Of a stretch of 64,000 nt of DNA, positions 37,458 to 44,972 are shown piece by piece. A model generated the notes under the pieces. That model had not been told where the DNA came from, ran no database searches, and was given only the letters and a program-made list of their open reading frames with translations. The stretch is taken from NCBI GenBank assembly GCA_963752225.1, contig CAVVXS010000010.1, forward strand, positions 124,001-188,000, in the 5' to 3' direction. Each line of letters begins with the position of its first letter. The first letter of the stretch is position 1. This DNA comes from JBBROS01 sp963752225 (GTDB lineage: Bacteria; Pseudomonadota; Alphaproteobacteria; Acetobacterales; Acetobacteraceae). The position numbers and the translations under genes are program-made.

Positions 37458-37892
37458 ATGACAGCTTATTCGTTACATTGCCGTTATATGATGTTATTAT
37501 ATCGATATGAAACCGATGAGTTGCCCGTGTCCGCATCGATCCTGATCGTCGAGGACGATCGTCCCATTCGTGAGCTGTTGTCGGACATCCTGTCCGATGC
37601 CGGCTTCAAGGTTTCATCGACGTCGACGCTCGCCTCCGCGCGCTCGCTGGTATCGGCCGGACAGGGGCAGTTCGACCTCATCCTGCTGGCGGTCAGGCTT
37701 TCCGACGGGGACGGCCTGGCATGGTGCATCGAGCTTCGAGCCGCCGGCTTCACCGCCCCGATCATCGTCATGAGCGGGAACAGCGCCGATCTGCACCGGG
37801 CCGCTCAGGCGGGCGTCACCACGGTTCTCAAGAAACCATTCACAATCGGCTACTTGCTCGAGCGTATCGAGGAGACGCTCGGCAAGCCATAG
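37458..37892 (+). CDS. Single-domain response regulator lacking the phospho-acceptor Asp
   Basis: This 144-residue protein is one receiver domain with no output domain. The acidic pocket is intact (ILIVEDD, Asp33-Asp34), as are the Ser106 switch (IIVMSGNS) and Lys126-Pro127 (LKKPF). The phospho-acceptor position reads DLILLAVRLSDGDG: Ala78 stands where Asp is expected. GCG versus GAC/GAT is a multi-base change, not a single slip. It is therefore probably a phosphorylation-independent pseudo-receiver. The N-terminal ~23 residues are not part of the fold; a GTG at 37527 may be the true start. A TTGACA stands at 37448. Confidence 0.85.
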   Translation: MTAYSLHCRYMMLLYRYETDELPVSASILIVEDDRPIRELLSDILSDAGFKVSSTSTLASARSLVSAGQGQFDLILLAVRLSDGDGLAWCIELRAAGFTAPIIVMSGNSADLHRAAQAGVTTVLKKPFTIGYLLERIEETLGKP

Positions 37893-38281
37893 CGCCGACA
37901 CGGCATCGCTCCGGGACCAGTCCGGCACCGCGCAGGGTTCGGCGAGATCAGGTTGAACGAACAACGATTTGCCGAACATAGGCCTGGGGTCAACCGCGTT
38001 ACATGGTTGTGTTGGCGACCCGACAGTCGCCGCCAACGCTGCTGCCGCATGTTTGGTCCACTGTTCGGAGCATTGCTTGTTGCGGCCCTCGCCGGCCGCA
38101 TCTGGCCAAGCCAGGCAGCCAACTCCGGCAATGGGATCATGCACTTAGACCGGCAAGCGCAGCCGACGCGAAGTCGGTCTGCGCTCAGGCCATCCACTCC
38201 TCACGAGACATCGGTCCACAGCTTTATCCACAGCCTTTTCCAGCACGCCGCAGGTCGCAACGACGCGATAGCCGGGCACGC
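37893..38281. other. Intergenic region with a perfect DnaA box
   Basis: No gene is convincing in these 389 bp. A plus-strand frame (ATG 38049) could encode a peptide with a signal-like start (MFGPLFGALLVAALAG), but the rest looks random. TTATCCACA, a perfect consensus DnaA box, is at 38224-38232. A nearby GTCCACAG (38215) resembles a second, weaker copy. Confidence 0.5.
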
Positions 38282-38638
38282 TTAGTGAGCCCAGCTCTCC
38301 GACAGCTCGCACAGCAAAGCGAGGTTCCGTGCCAGCGGCTGCAACGCCGCCCGCAGCCGGCTGCCCGTCCGGTAACGGCCGACGAAACGCATCCGGGCGT
38401 CGCGCAGGACGAGGTCGCCGGCCCTCTCGGGATAGACCGAGAACCAGATCGCGGCATGCGCGGCCGGGCCGACGACGGCCCACTCGTCGCCAGTGTCGTC
38501 GGCACAAAACTGCACCGCGACGCCGGGCAAGGCATAGCCGAGCGCTGCGAGGGCCGACCTTGCCTCGGGCCTGAACCGGACGCCTCGAGGATGCGTGGCG
38601 TCACGTTCGGTCCGTGGGAACGGGATCACGAGCGCCAT
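38282..38638 (-). CDS. Hypothetical protein
   Basis: This 118-residue protein starts MALVIPFPRTERDATHPRG. It is soluble and has a mixed alpha/beta look (AVQFCADDTGDEWAVVG, then AIWFSVYPERAGD). I recognise no family. The start at 38638 was chosen because residues upstream in the frame are low complexity. Composition supports coding, but nothing points to a role. Confidence 0.5.
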   Translation of the reverse strand: MALVIPFPRTERDATHPRGVRFRPEARSALAALGYALPGVAVQFCADDTGDEWAVVGPAAHAAIWFSVYPERAGDLVLRDARMRFVGRYRTGSRLRAALQPLARNLALLCELSESWAH

Positions 38639-38887
38639 GCGGTTCTCCACCCGTCCGTCGATGGCACGTGCCCGCTGCGGGCCACCGTTGCTGCTCGCGC
38701 GCCGTGGACCTGCGCGGCGGGACACGCCGGCAGCCCGGAGCGGAAGGGGGTTCCGTCTGACATGGTAGCCTACCGATCGTGAGCCGTTCTGGCGTTGAGG
38801 TGCCGCGCCATCGCGTGCGGGCCCATATAGGCGCGCTCGGGTTAACGAGGCCTTAGGAGGGCCCGCTGCGGTTCCAGGCGGCGCGGC

Positions 38888-39160
38888 TCAAACGGCGGCG
38901 TGTTCGACGTCGCGGAAATACCGGCTGCTGATATAGGTGACGATGTCGCCGATGACGGTGAACTGCTCGACATCCTCGTCCTCGAGCTCGACCTCGAACG
39001 CCTCCTCGAGGCAGATCGCAAGCTTGAGCCGGCCGAACCGGCTGAGCGCCAGGTCGTCGGTCAAGCGCGTGGACGGCGACACGTCGCGGGTGCCGCGGAC
39101 GACTTGGCTCACGGCCTGCGAAACCTTCCGGAATACGACGTTGTCGAACGCATACTGCAT
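38888..39160 (-). CDS. Acyl carrier protein-like protein lacking the phosphopantetheine Ser
   Basis: This 90-residue protein aligns without gaps to acyl carrier proteins over its last 50 residues: DDLALSRFGRLKLAICLEEAF against the usual [20 protein letters not shown]. The conserved D-S-L attachment motif is S-R-F here, so the Ser that carries 4'-phosphopantetheine is Arg. The later ACP helices (FEVELEDEDVEQFTVIGDIV) are well kept. It cannot be loaded in the normal way and may act as a structural or regulatory partner. A GAGAGGGG ribosome binding site precedes ATG 39160. No fatty acid or polyketide gene is adjacent. Confidence 0.75.
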   Translation of the reverse strand: MQYAFDNVVFRKVSQAVSQVVRGTRDVSPSTRLTDDLALSRFGRLKLAICLEEAFEVELEDEDVEQFTVIGDIVTYISSRYFRDVEHAAV

Positions 39161-39294
39161 CTTGAGCCCCTCTCGCGATTTCGTGAGCACACCATTTCGC
39201 GCTTAGAAGGACAAGTGCATGTGAACATTGCTGACACAAACTAGCCGTCCCTGATCACCGCCCCAGACGGTTCCGAGACGACGCTCCGGCCAGC

Positions 39295-40122
39295 CTACCG
39301 GCCAGGGGCAACCGCCGGGCCGTTACTGCCATTCCGCAGCGCCGGCGCCGTTCCGGTTCTCCCGCCGTCCACCACGAAATGTGCCGCGGTGACGCTGCCG
39401 GCGAGGTCTGAGCACAGGAACAGCACCACTCCCACGACCTCGTCCACGGTCGCGAAGCGGCTGAGCGGAATGCTGTTCTGGTAGCGCGCCGCCGACGCCG
39501 CCACGTCGCCGCCGCTGTTCTGTTCCACCAGCGAGTGGATCATCCGCGTGTCGGTCGGCCCGGGGCAGACGGCGTTCACCCGAATCCCGGCCGCCGCCAC
39601 CTCGCCGGCCGCCGTCCGCGTCAATCCCAGCACGCCATGCTTCGATGCCACGTAGGGGCCGAGCCCCGGCGAGCCCATCAATGCCGCCGTCGAGGCCGTG
39701 TTCACCACGGCGCCCCGCCCTTGCCGCAGCATCACCGGCAGGACGTGGCGGAGGCCAAGGAACACGCCCTTCAGGTTCACGCCGACGACCGCATCGAACA
39801 CGGCCTCGTCGGTTTCGGCGAGCGGCGCCACACGGCCCTCGATCCCGGCATTGTTGAAGAAGCAGTCGATGGCACCGAACGCGTCCAGTGTCGCCGCGAC
39901 ATAGCGCTCGACCTCCGGCCCGCGCGACACGTCCGCCGCGACGAAGCGGACCTCCCCGCCAGCGCCGCGGATCGACGCCGCCGCCGCTTCGCCGGCATCG
40001 GCGTCGCGATCGACCAGCACGACCCGGGCGCCGAGCCGCGCGAAGGCCTCGCCGGCGCCCAGGCCGATGCCATTGGCGCCGCCAGTGACCAGCGCCACCT
40101 TGCCCGAGAAATCCATCTGCAT
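39295..40122 (-). CDS. Short-chain dehydrogenase/reductase
   Basis: This 275-residue SDR has the cofactor motif TGGANGIG (residues 13-20), NNAG in the centre (FFNNAGIEG), the catalytic Ser in NTASTAAL and Y-x3-K in YVASKHG. It is a classical SDR; Asp after the second beta strand (VLVDRD) suggests NAD(H) preference. The substrate is unknown. It lies 25 bp downstream of the esterase gene on the same strand, so the two are probably co-transcribed. Confidence 0.92.
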   Translation of the reverse strand: MQMDFSGKVALVTGGANGIGLGAGEAFARLGARVVLVDRDADAGEAAAASIRGAGGEVRFVAADVSRGPEVERYVAATLDAFGAIDCFFNNAGIEGRVAPLAETDEAVFDAVVGVNLKGVFLGLRHVLPVMLRQGRGAVVNTASTAALMGSPGLGPYVASKHGVLGLTRTAAGEVAAAGIRVNAVCPGPTDTRMIHSLVEQNSGGDVAASAARYQNSIPLSRFATVDEVVGVVLFLCSDLAGSVTAAHFVVDGGRTGTAPALRNGSNGPAVAPGR

Positions 40123-40147
40123 CCGCTCGCCCTCCCGCGGCCGCCGT

Positions 40148-41104
40148 TCAGGCGGTCCGAAACCCGTCCCGCAACGCTGCCGCCGCAAGCTGCAGCACCA
40201 TCTCGGTCGCGCCGATCACCTGGCCCATCGTCAGGATCCCGTGCGGCTGATCCGACAGGTGCAACGCCGTCACCCGTACCCCCTCATCTTCGAGGCGCCG
40301 TGCGTAGTTGACGCCCTCGTCGGCCAGCGGGTCGTGCCCGACCGTCAACACGAAGGCCGGCGGCGTTCCGGCCAGGCTCGGGGCCAGCGCCGGCGAGGCC
40401 TGCCACACCAGCCGGGCGTCGGGGGCGGGCACGTAATGGTCGGCGAACCAACGCATCGACGCCGCCGTCAGCGGCACATTGTCGCCGGCCTGCACGTAAG
40501 AGTTGGTGTCCATCGCGAAATCGGTCACAGGGTAGAACAGCAGCTGGAACACCGTCGCCGGCACGGCCCCGTCGCGGCCCATCAGCCCGAGCACCGCGGC
40601 CAGGTTGCCGCCCGCGCTGTCACCGCCGACTGCCAGCCGGCGCCGGTCCGTGCCCAGCGACCCGGCATTCTCCGCCACCCATTGCAGCGCCGCCGCCGCG
40701 TCCTCGACCGCGGCCGGGAAGACGTTCTCGGGCGCCAGCCGGTAGTCCACCGCGACCACCATGCAGCCAGCCAGGTTCGCCAGTCGCCGGCACACCCCGT
40801 CATGGCTTTCGAGGTCGCCCACCACCCACCCACCGCCGTGCAAGTACAGCAAGCAGTCGAGCACCGCGCCGTCCGCAGTGCCCGCACCCCGGTAGGCGCG
40901 CAACGGAATGGGGCTGCTGGGGCCGGTGATCGTGAAATCCCGCAACGACGCCACCTCCTCGCCCGGTGGCTGCAGCACGGGGCGGCTGGCGGCGTAGGCG
41001 GCGCGTGCCTCGGCCGGCGTCATGGTCTCGAACGCCGGGCGGCCGGAGGCGCGGATCATCTCCATCAGGCGCAGGGCGTCGGGGTGCATCGGGCTCATGG
41101 TCAT
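40148..41104 (-). CDS. Alpha/beta hydrolase of the hormone-sensitive-lipase family
   Basis: This 318-residue carboxylesterase has the HSL oxyanion motif HGGGW (89-93), the nucleophile elbow GDSAGG (Ser163), and the acid and His as HDPLADEG and DQPHGI. All catalytic residues are present. It is probably cytoplasmic and hydrolyses short-chain esters. It is followed by the SDR gene in a likely two-gene operon, which suggests an ester-to-ketone type catabolic step. That is inference. Confidence 0.92.
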   Translation of the reverse strand: MTMSPMHPDALRLMEMIRASGRPAFETMTPAEARAAYAASRPVLQPPGEEVASLRDFTITGPSSPIPLRAYRGAGTADGAVLDCLLYLHGGGWVVGDLESHDGVCRRLANLAGCMVVAVDYRLAPENVFPAAVEDAAAALQWVAENAGSLGTDRRRLAVGGDSAGGNLAAVLGLMGRDGAVPATVFQLLFYPVTDFAMDTNSYVQAGDNVPLTAASMRWFADHYVPAPDARLVWQASPALAPSLAGTPPAFVLTVGHDPLADEGVNYARRLEDEGVRVTALHLSDQPHGILTMGQVIGATEMVLQLAAAALRDGFRTA

Positions 41105-41191
41105 GGGACGCAGTTTGCCTCAGCCGCTGCTGCACGCAACCGTCGCGCCGTCGCCCGGCTTGGTCCATCGTGGCGGGCACGGAGGAACAGC

Positions 41192-41833
41192 ATGTTGACC
41201 ATCCACCATCTCGGCAAATCGCAATCCGAGCGGATCATCTGGCTTTGCGAGGAGCTGGGCGTCGCCTACGACCTGAAACGCTACGAGCGCGACGCCGTCA
41301 CCATCCTGTCGCCGCCGGAGCTGCGCCGGCTGCACCCGCTCGGGACCGCCCCGGTGATCACCGATGACGGGCTGGTGCTGGCCGAGTCGGCGGCGGTCGT
41401 CGAGTACATCATCGCCAAGCATGGCAGCGGCCGCCTCAAGCCCGGCCCCGCCGATCCCACCTTCGCCGACTTCCTGTTCTGGTTCCACTTTGCGAATGGC
41501 GGGCTGCAGCCGGCGATGGGGCGCATGATGGTGCTGCGCCGGCTCAAGCTGCCGCCGGACAACCCGGTGCTGCAATTCGTGAGCGACCGCTTGAACCGGG
41601 CGCTCGACCTGGTCGAAGCCCGGCTGGGCGAGGCGGCCTTCCTGGCCGGCCCCGAACTCACCGCGGCCGACATCATGGCGGTTTTTTCGCTCACCACCAT
41701 GCGCATCTTCCAGCCGCTCGACCTCACACCGTACCCCAACATCCTGGCTTACCTGCAGCGGATCGGTGCCCGACCGGCATACCGGCAGGCGATGGCGAAG
41801 GGGGACCCGGACCTGACGCCCATGCTGGCCTGA
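41192..41833 (+). CDS. Glutathione S-transferase
   Basis: This 213-residue protein has the thioredoxin-like N-terminal domain with SQSERIIWLCEEL (Ser at the likely catalytic place) and ESAAVVEYI, the conserved Glu-Ser that binds glutathione. A helical C-terminal domain with the TAADIMAVFSL capping motif follows. A GGAGGAA site precedes ATG 41192. The substrate is unknown. It is 22 bp upstream of the YcaQ-like gene. The window also encodes glutathione synthetase. Confidence 0.92.
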   Translation: MLTIHHLGKSQSERIIWLCEELGVAYDLKRYERDAVTILSPPELRRLHPLGTAPVITDDGLVLAESAAVVEYIIAKHGSGRLKPGPADPTFADFLFWFHFANGGLQPAMGRMMVLRRLKLPPDNPVLQFVSDRLNRALDLVEARLGEAAFLAGPELTAADIMAVFSLTTMRIFQPLDLTPYPNILAYLQRIGARPAYRQAMAKGDPDLTPMLA

Positions 41834-41855
41834 CCGCCACCCACCGCCCACGGCC

Positions 41856-43007
41856 ATGACCACCCCGACCCTCGAGCAGCTCCGCGCTCAAGCCCGGCTC
41901 GCGACGCTGTTCCCGCCCACCACCCTGGCCGGCGCCGTGCACCGGCTCGGCTTCGTGCAAGCGGACCCGATCCGCGCCCCGGCCCGGGCGCAGGACTTGA
42001 TCCTGCGCCATCGCGTCAGCGGCTACCGGGCGGGCGCGCTGGAACGCAGCTTCGTGCGGCTGCAGCTCGAGGAGGACTTCCTCTACGCCTACGGGTTCAT
42101 GCCGGCCGCAACGCAGACCCTGCTCCATCCCCGCTTCGACCCCGATGGCCCCGCCGGGGTGCATGCGCCGGCCGGACTCGCGGCCGAGGTGTTGGAGTTC
42201 GTGCGCGCCCGCGGCCCCACCCACCCGCGCGACCTGGACGCGCGCTTCGGCCGCGACCGCGCCGTGAACGGCTGGGGCGGGTTTTCCAAGGCGACCACCC
42301 GGGCTCTGGAAAGCCTGCGCCATTACGGCCTGCTGCGGGTCGCCCGGCGCCGCGACGGCATCCGCGTGTACGAGGCAGCCCGTTCGGTCCGCCCGGACCC
42401 GGCCGAGGTGGCGGAGCGGGCCCGCCGCCTGGTACTGCTGGTGGCAAGCGTCCTCGCCCCGGTCTCCGCCGTCAGCCTGCGCGGGGCGCTGGCCTTGCTG
42501 GCGCAGCGCAACCCCGGCCTCGGCCCGTTCGCCCCGGTCATCGCCGCCGCGGTCGACCGCGGCGAGCTCGAGCGCGCCATCGTCGAGGGCGAGACCTACC
42601 TCTCCCCCGCCGGCCCGGCCCGGCGCGACGGTCCGGTGCCGCGCGACGTCCGCCTGCTGGCGCCGTTCGACCCCCTGGTCTGGGACCGCCGCCGCTTCCA
42701 GCACCTTTGGGGCTGGGAGTACAGGTTCGAAGCCTACGTGCCGCCGCCGCAACGGCGCCTCGGCTACTACGCGCTGCCGCTGCTTTGGGGCGATGCGGTG
42801 ATCGGCTGGGCCAACGTGTCCATGACGGGCGGCCGCATCGACGCGAAGCTGGGCTTTGCGGGACGGCCGCCGCGAAGCCAGGCGTTCCGCCGGGCGCTGG
42901 ACGCCGAGCTGGCGCGGATGGAGCGGTTCCTGCAGCGCCGGACAGCGGCCCCATCCCCGGCCGAACCGCCGAGCGAGCCGGCAACCGAGCGGGAGCAGCG
43001 GCCCTGA
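41856..43007 (+). CDS. Winged-helix DNA-binding protein, YcaQ/AlkX-like DNA glycosylase
   Basis: This 383-residue protein matches the HTH_42 family. The N-terminal GFVQADPIRAPARAQDLI carries the Q-x-D motif of YcaQ, an enzyme that unhooks interstrand DNA cross-links. Tandem winged helices follow, then a beta-barrel end with LLAPFDPLVWDRRRFQ, the family's LxxFDPL(V/L)WDR motif. Start at ATG 41856 is usual for the family. Whether this copy is a glycosylase or another HTH_42 type is not fixed by sequence. Confidence 0.85.
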   Translation: MTTPTLEQLRAQARLATLFPPTTLAGAVHRLGFVQADPIRAPARAQDLILRHRVSGYRAGALERSFVRLQLEEDFLYAYGFMPAATQTLLHPRFDPDGPAGVHAPAGLAAEVLEFVRARGPTHPRDLDARFGRDRAVNGWGGFSKATTRALESLRHYGLLRVARRRDGIRVYEAARSVRPDPAEVAERARRLVLLVASVLAPVSAVSLRGALALLAQRNPGLGPFAPVIAAAVDRGELERAIVEGETYLSPAGPARRDGPVPRDVRLLAPFDPLVWDRRRFQHLWGWEYRFEAYVPPPQRRLGYYALPLLWGDAVIGWANVSMTGGRIDAKLGFAGRPPRSQAFRRALDAELARMERFLQRRTAAPSPAEPPSEPATEREQRP

Positions 43008-43039
43008 CCGCCCGACCGAACCGGCAACGCAGCACCAGG

Positions 43040-43874
43040 ATGGGCGGGCTGTGCCTCCTGCTCGCCGGCCTTGCCGTGACCCGGCCGGCAGCGGCAGAAA
43101 CCTGCCGGTTCGCCGGCAGGTACCAGCCACTCCGGCCGGGTCGCGGTGCAGGCCGAGGTGTCCGCGGCCGGCAACCTGCTCACCGTGGACGTCACCCTCA
43201 CGGTCACAATCTCCGGCTGGATCTCCGACGCGACCTATCTCGGCGAGGAGATCAGCACCTGGCGAGCCGGCGAGCTGCAGACCATCGCGGTCAACGCCCG
43301 CACGGTGTCCGGCGGACGGGAGCGGCGGCAGCAATGGGACCTATTCGTGCGCGAACCGGCGGGCCTCGCCGCCTACCGCGTTCAGGCCAAGACCCTGCCC
43401 GACTTCCAGCGCCGGCACCCCGGCTTCGTCGAACACTGGGCCTTGTCGGCGTTCGGCCGGCCTTGGCTGCAGGACTACGCCGCGGCCCGGCCGGAGCGCC
43501 GCCCCGACCTCGACCTCCCGGCGGCTGAGCTGGCGCGCGGGCTGCGCTCACCCTTGGCGCTTGCGTTTTACTGGAGCCGCTGGCTGCCGCCCGGCGGCGG
43601 CGTGGCGCCGGTGTTCCTGCCGGGGTTCAAGCGCGACCTCCGCAGCGACCTCGCCTTCGAACCGGCCGTGGACGCCGGCGGCGCGCGTCGCTGGGCCGCG
43701 CGGCTCGCCCATCCCGCGCTGTCCGGCGCCGCGCCCTCGGTGGCGGACGCGACGGTCTCCCCGGACGGCTACCTGCAGCGTCTTGCCTTCGACGTGCATG
43801 CGCGGCTGGGCTCGGGACAGGCGGTGATCGGCGGCCAGGGTTGCCAGGGCGTGCAGATCCGGCCCACGCTTTGA
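43040..43874 (+). pseudogene. Secreted hypothetical protein interrupted by a one-base frameshift
   Basis: From ATG 43040 the frame reads a signal peptide (MGGLCLLLAGLAVTRPAAA) and ETCRFAG. It then leaves the conserved reading; the downstream frame GTSHSGRVAVQAEVSAAG continues to the stop at 43874 as a good ~250-residue protein. The two join if the single A at 43118 is removed. The rest contains FYWSRWLPPGG and other structured segments but no known domain. The insertion is either a real inactivation or a sequencing error. A GTG at 43146 could also start a version without signal peptide. Confidence 0.65.
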
Positions 43875-43922
43875 GCATCGCCACCCGTTCGGGACGAGGC
43901 GATGGGACCGAGGGGAGGCCCG

Positions 43923-44972
43923 ATGAGCGACCAGTTGGCCGAAAGCGCCGAACGGCTCTTTTCCGGGCATTGCGGCCCCGAGGTGCTCAAAGCCGCCGAC
44001 GCGGGCGGGTTCGCGCAGGCGCTATGGGACGCTGTGGCCGGTGCAGGCTTCACGGCGGCGCTGCTGCCGGAGGCGGCGGGCGGGTTTGGCGTGACCGTCG
44101 CGGACGCCATGCGGCTGCTGCAGATCTCCGCCCGCTTCGCAGCACCGATCCCGCTGGCTGAAACGATGCTGGGCGGCTGGTTGCTCGCCCGGGCCGGCCT
44201 GCCGGTGCCGGCCGGCGTGCTGACCGTGGCGCCGGTGCGCCGGGGCGACGATCTGCTCATCCGGCGCGCCAATTCGGGCTGGCACATCACCGGCACCGCT
44301 CGCCGGGTTCCGTGGGGGCGGAACGCCGTTTCGTGCGTCGCCCTCGCCGAGGGCCCGGACGGACCCATGCTGGCCTGCGTGCCGGCCGCCGCGCTCGCTA
44401 TCGTGGCGCGCGACGTGAACCTCGCCGGCGAGCCTCGCGACACCGTCACGCTCGACGCCGCCCTGCCAGCCGGAGCCGTCGCGGCAGCAGAGGCGACGTG
44501 CGAGACGTTGCGGTCGGCGGGTGCGGTCATGCGCACCGTGCAGATCGCCGGCGCCCTGTCGCGTACCCTGGCAATCTGCACCGAATACGCGCAGACGCGG
44601 GTGCAATTCGGCCGCCCGATCGGCAAGTTTCAGGCCATCCAGCACAACCTCGCTATACTTGCCGGGCAATCCGCTTCCGCCATCGCCGCCGCCGATCTGG
44701 CCGCCGACGCGTTCGAGCGCGGATCGCCGCCATTGCCGGTCGGCGCCGCCAAGGCGCGTGCCGGCGAGGCGGCCAGCATCGCCGCCGGCCTCGCCCATCA
44801 ATCGCACGGCGCGATCGGTTTCACCCAGGAGTACCACCTGCATCATTTCACCCGCCGGCTGTGGTCCTGGCGCGACGAGTTCGGCAACGAGGCCGAGTGG
44901 AACACCCTGGTCGGCCGCATCGCGCTGCAGGCCGGCGCCGACGGAATGTGGCCCGCGTTGACCGAAGCCTGA
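43923..44972 (+). CDS. Acyl-CoA dehydrogenase family protein (short form)
   Basis: This 349-residue flavoprotein is first in a four-gene operon. FAD/acyl-CoA dehydrogenase features are strongest at the end: TRVQFGRPIGKFQAIQHNL and SHGAIGFTQEYHLHHFTRRL. The middle beta domain is short and degenerate, as in the partner subunit of heteromeric acyl-CoA dehydrogenases. I could not identify the usual catalytic Glu. It may pair with the longer dehydrogenase two genes downstream. Start at ATG 43923 after a GGAGGCC site; stop overlaps the next ATG by one base (TGATG). Confidence 0.88.
   Translation: MSDQLAESAERLFSGHCGPEVLKAADAGGFAQALWDAVAGAGFTAALLPEAAGGFGVTVADAMRLLQISARFAAPIPLAETMLGGWLLARAGLPVPAGVLTVAPVRRGDDLLIRRANSGWHITGTARRVPWGRNAVSCVALAEGPDGPMLACVPAAALAIVARDVNLAGEPRDTVTLDAALPAGAVAAAEATCETLRSAGAVMRTVQIAGALSRTLAICTEYAQTRVQFGRPIGKFQAIQHNLAILAGQSASAIAAADLAADAFERGSPPLPVGAAKARAGEAASIAAGLAHQSHGAIGFTQEYHLHHFTRRLWSWRDEFGNEAEWNTLVGRIALQAGADGMWPALTEA

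Noticed and set aside
37953..38285. Possible small exported protein (MFGPLFGALLVAALAG).
   Set aside because: The hydrophobic start looks like a signal peptide, but the remainder is random-looking, there is no ribosome binding site and no family match, so I did not list it as a gene.
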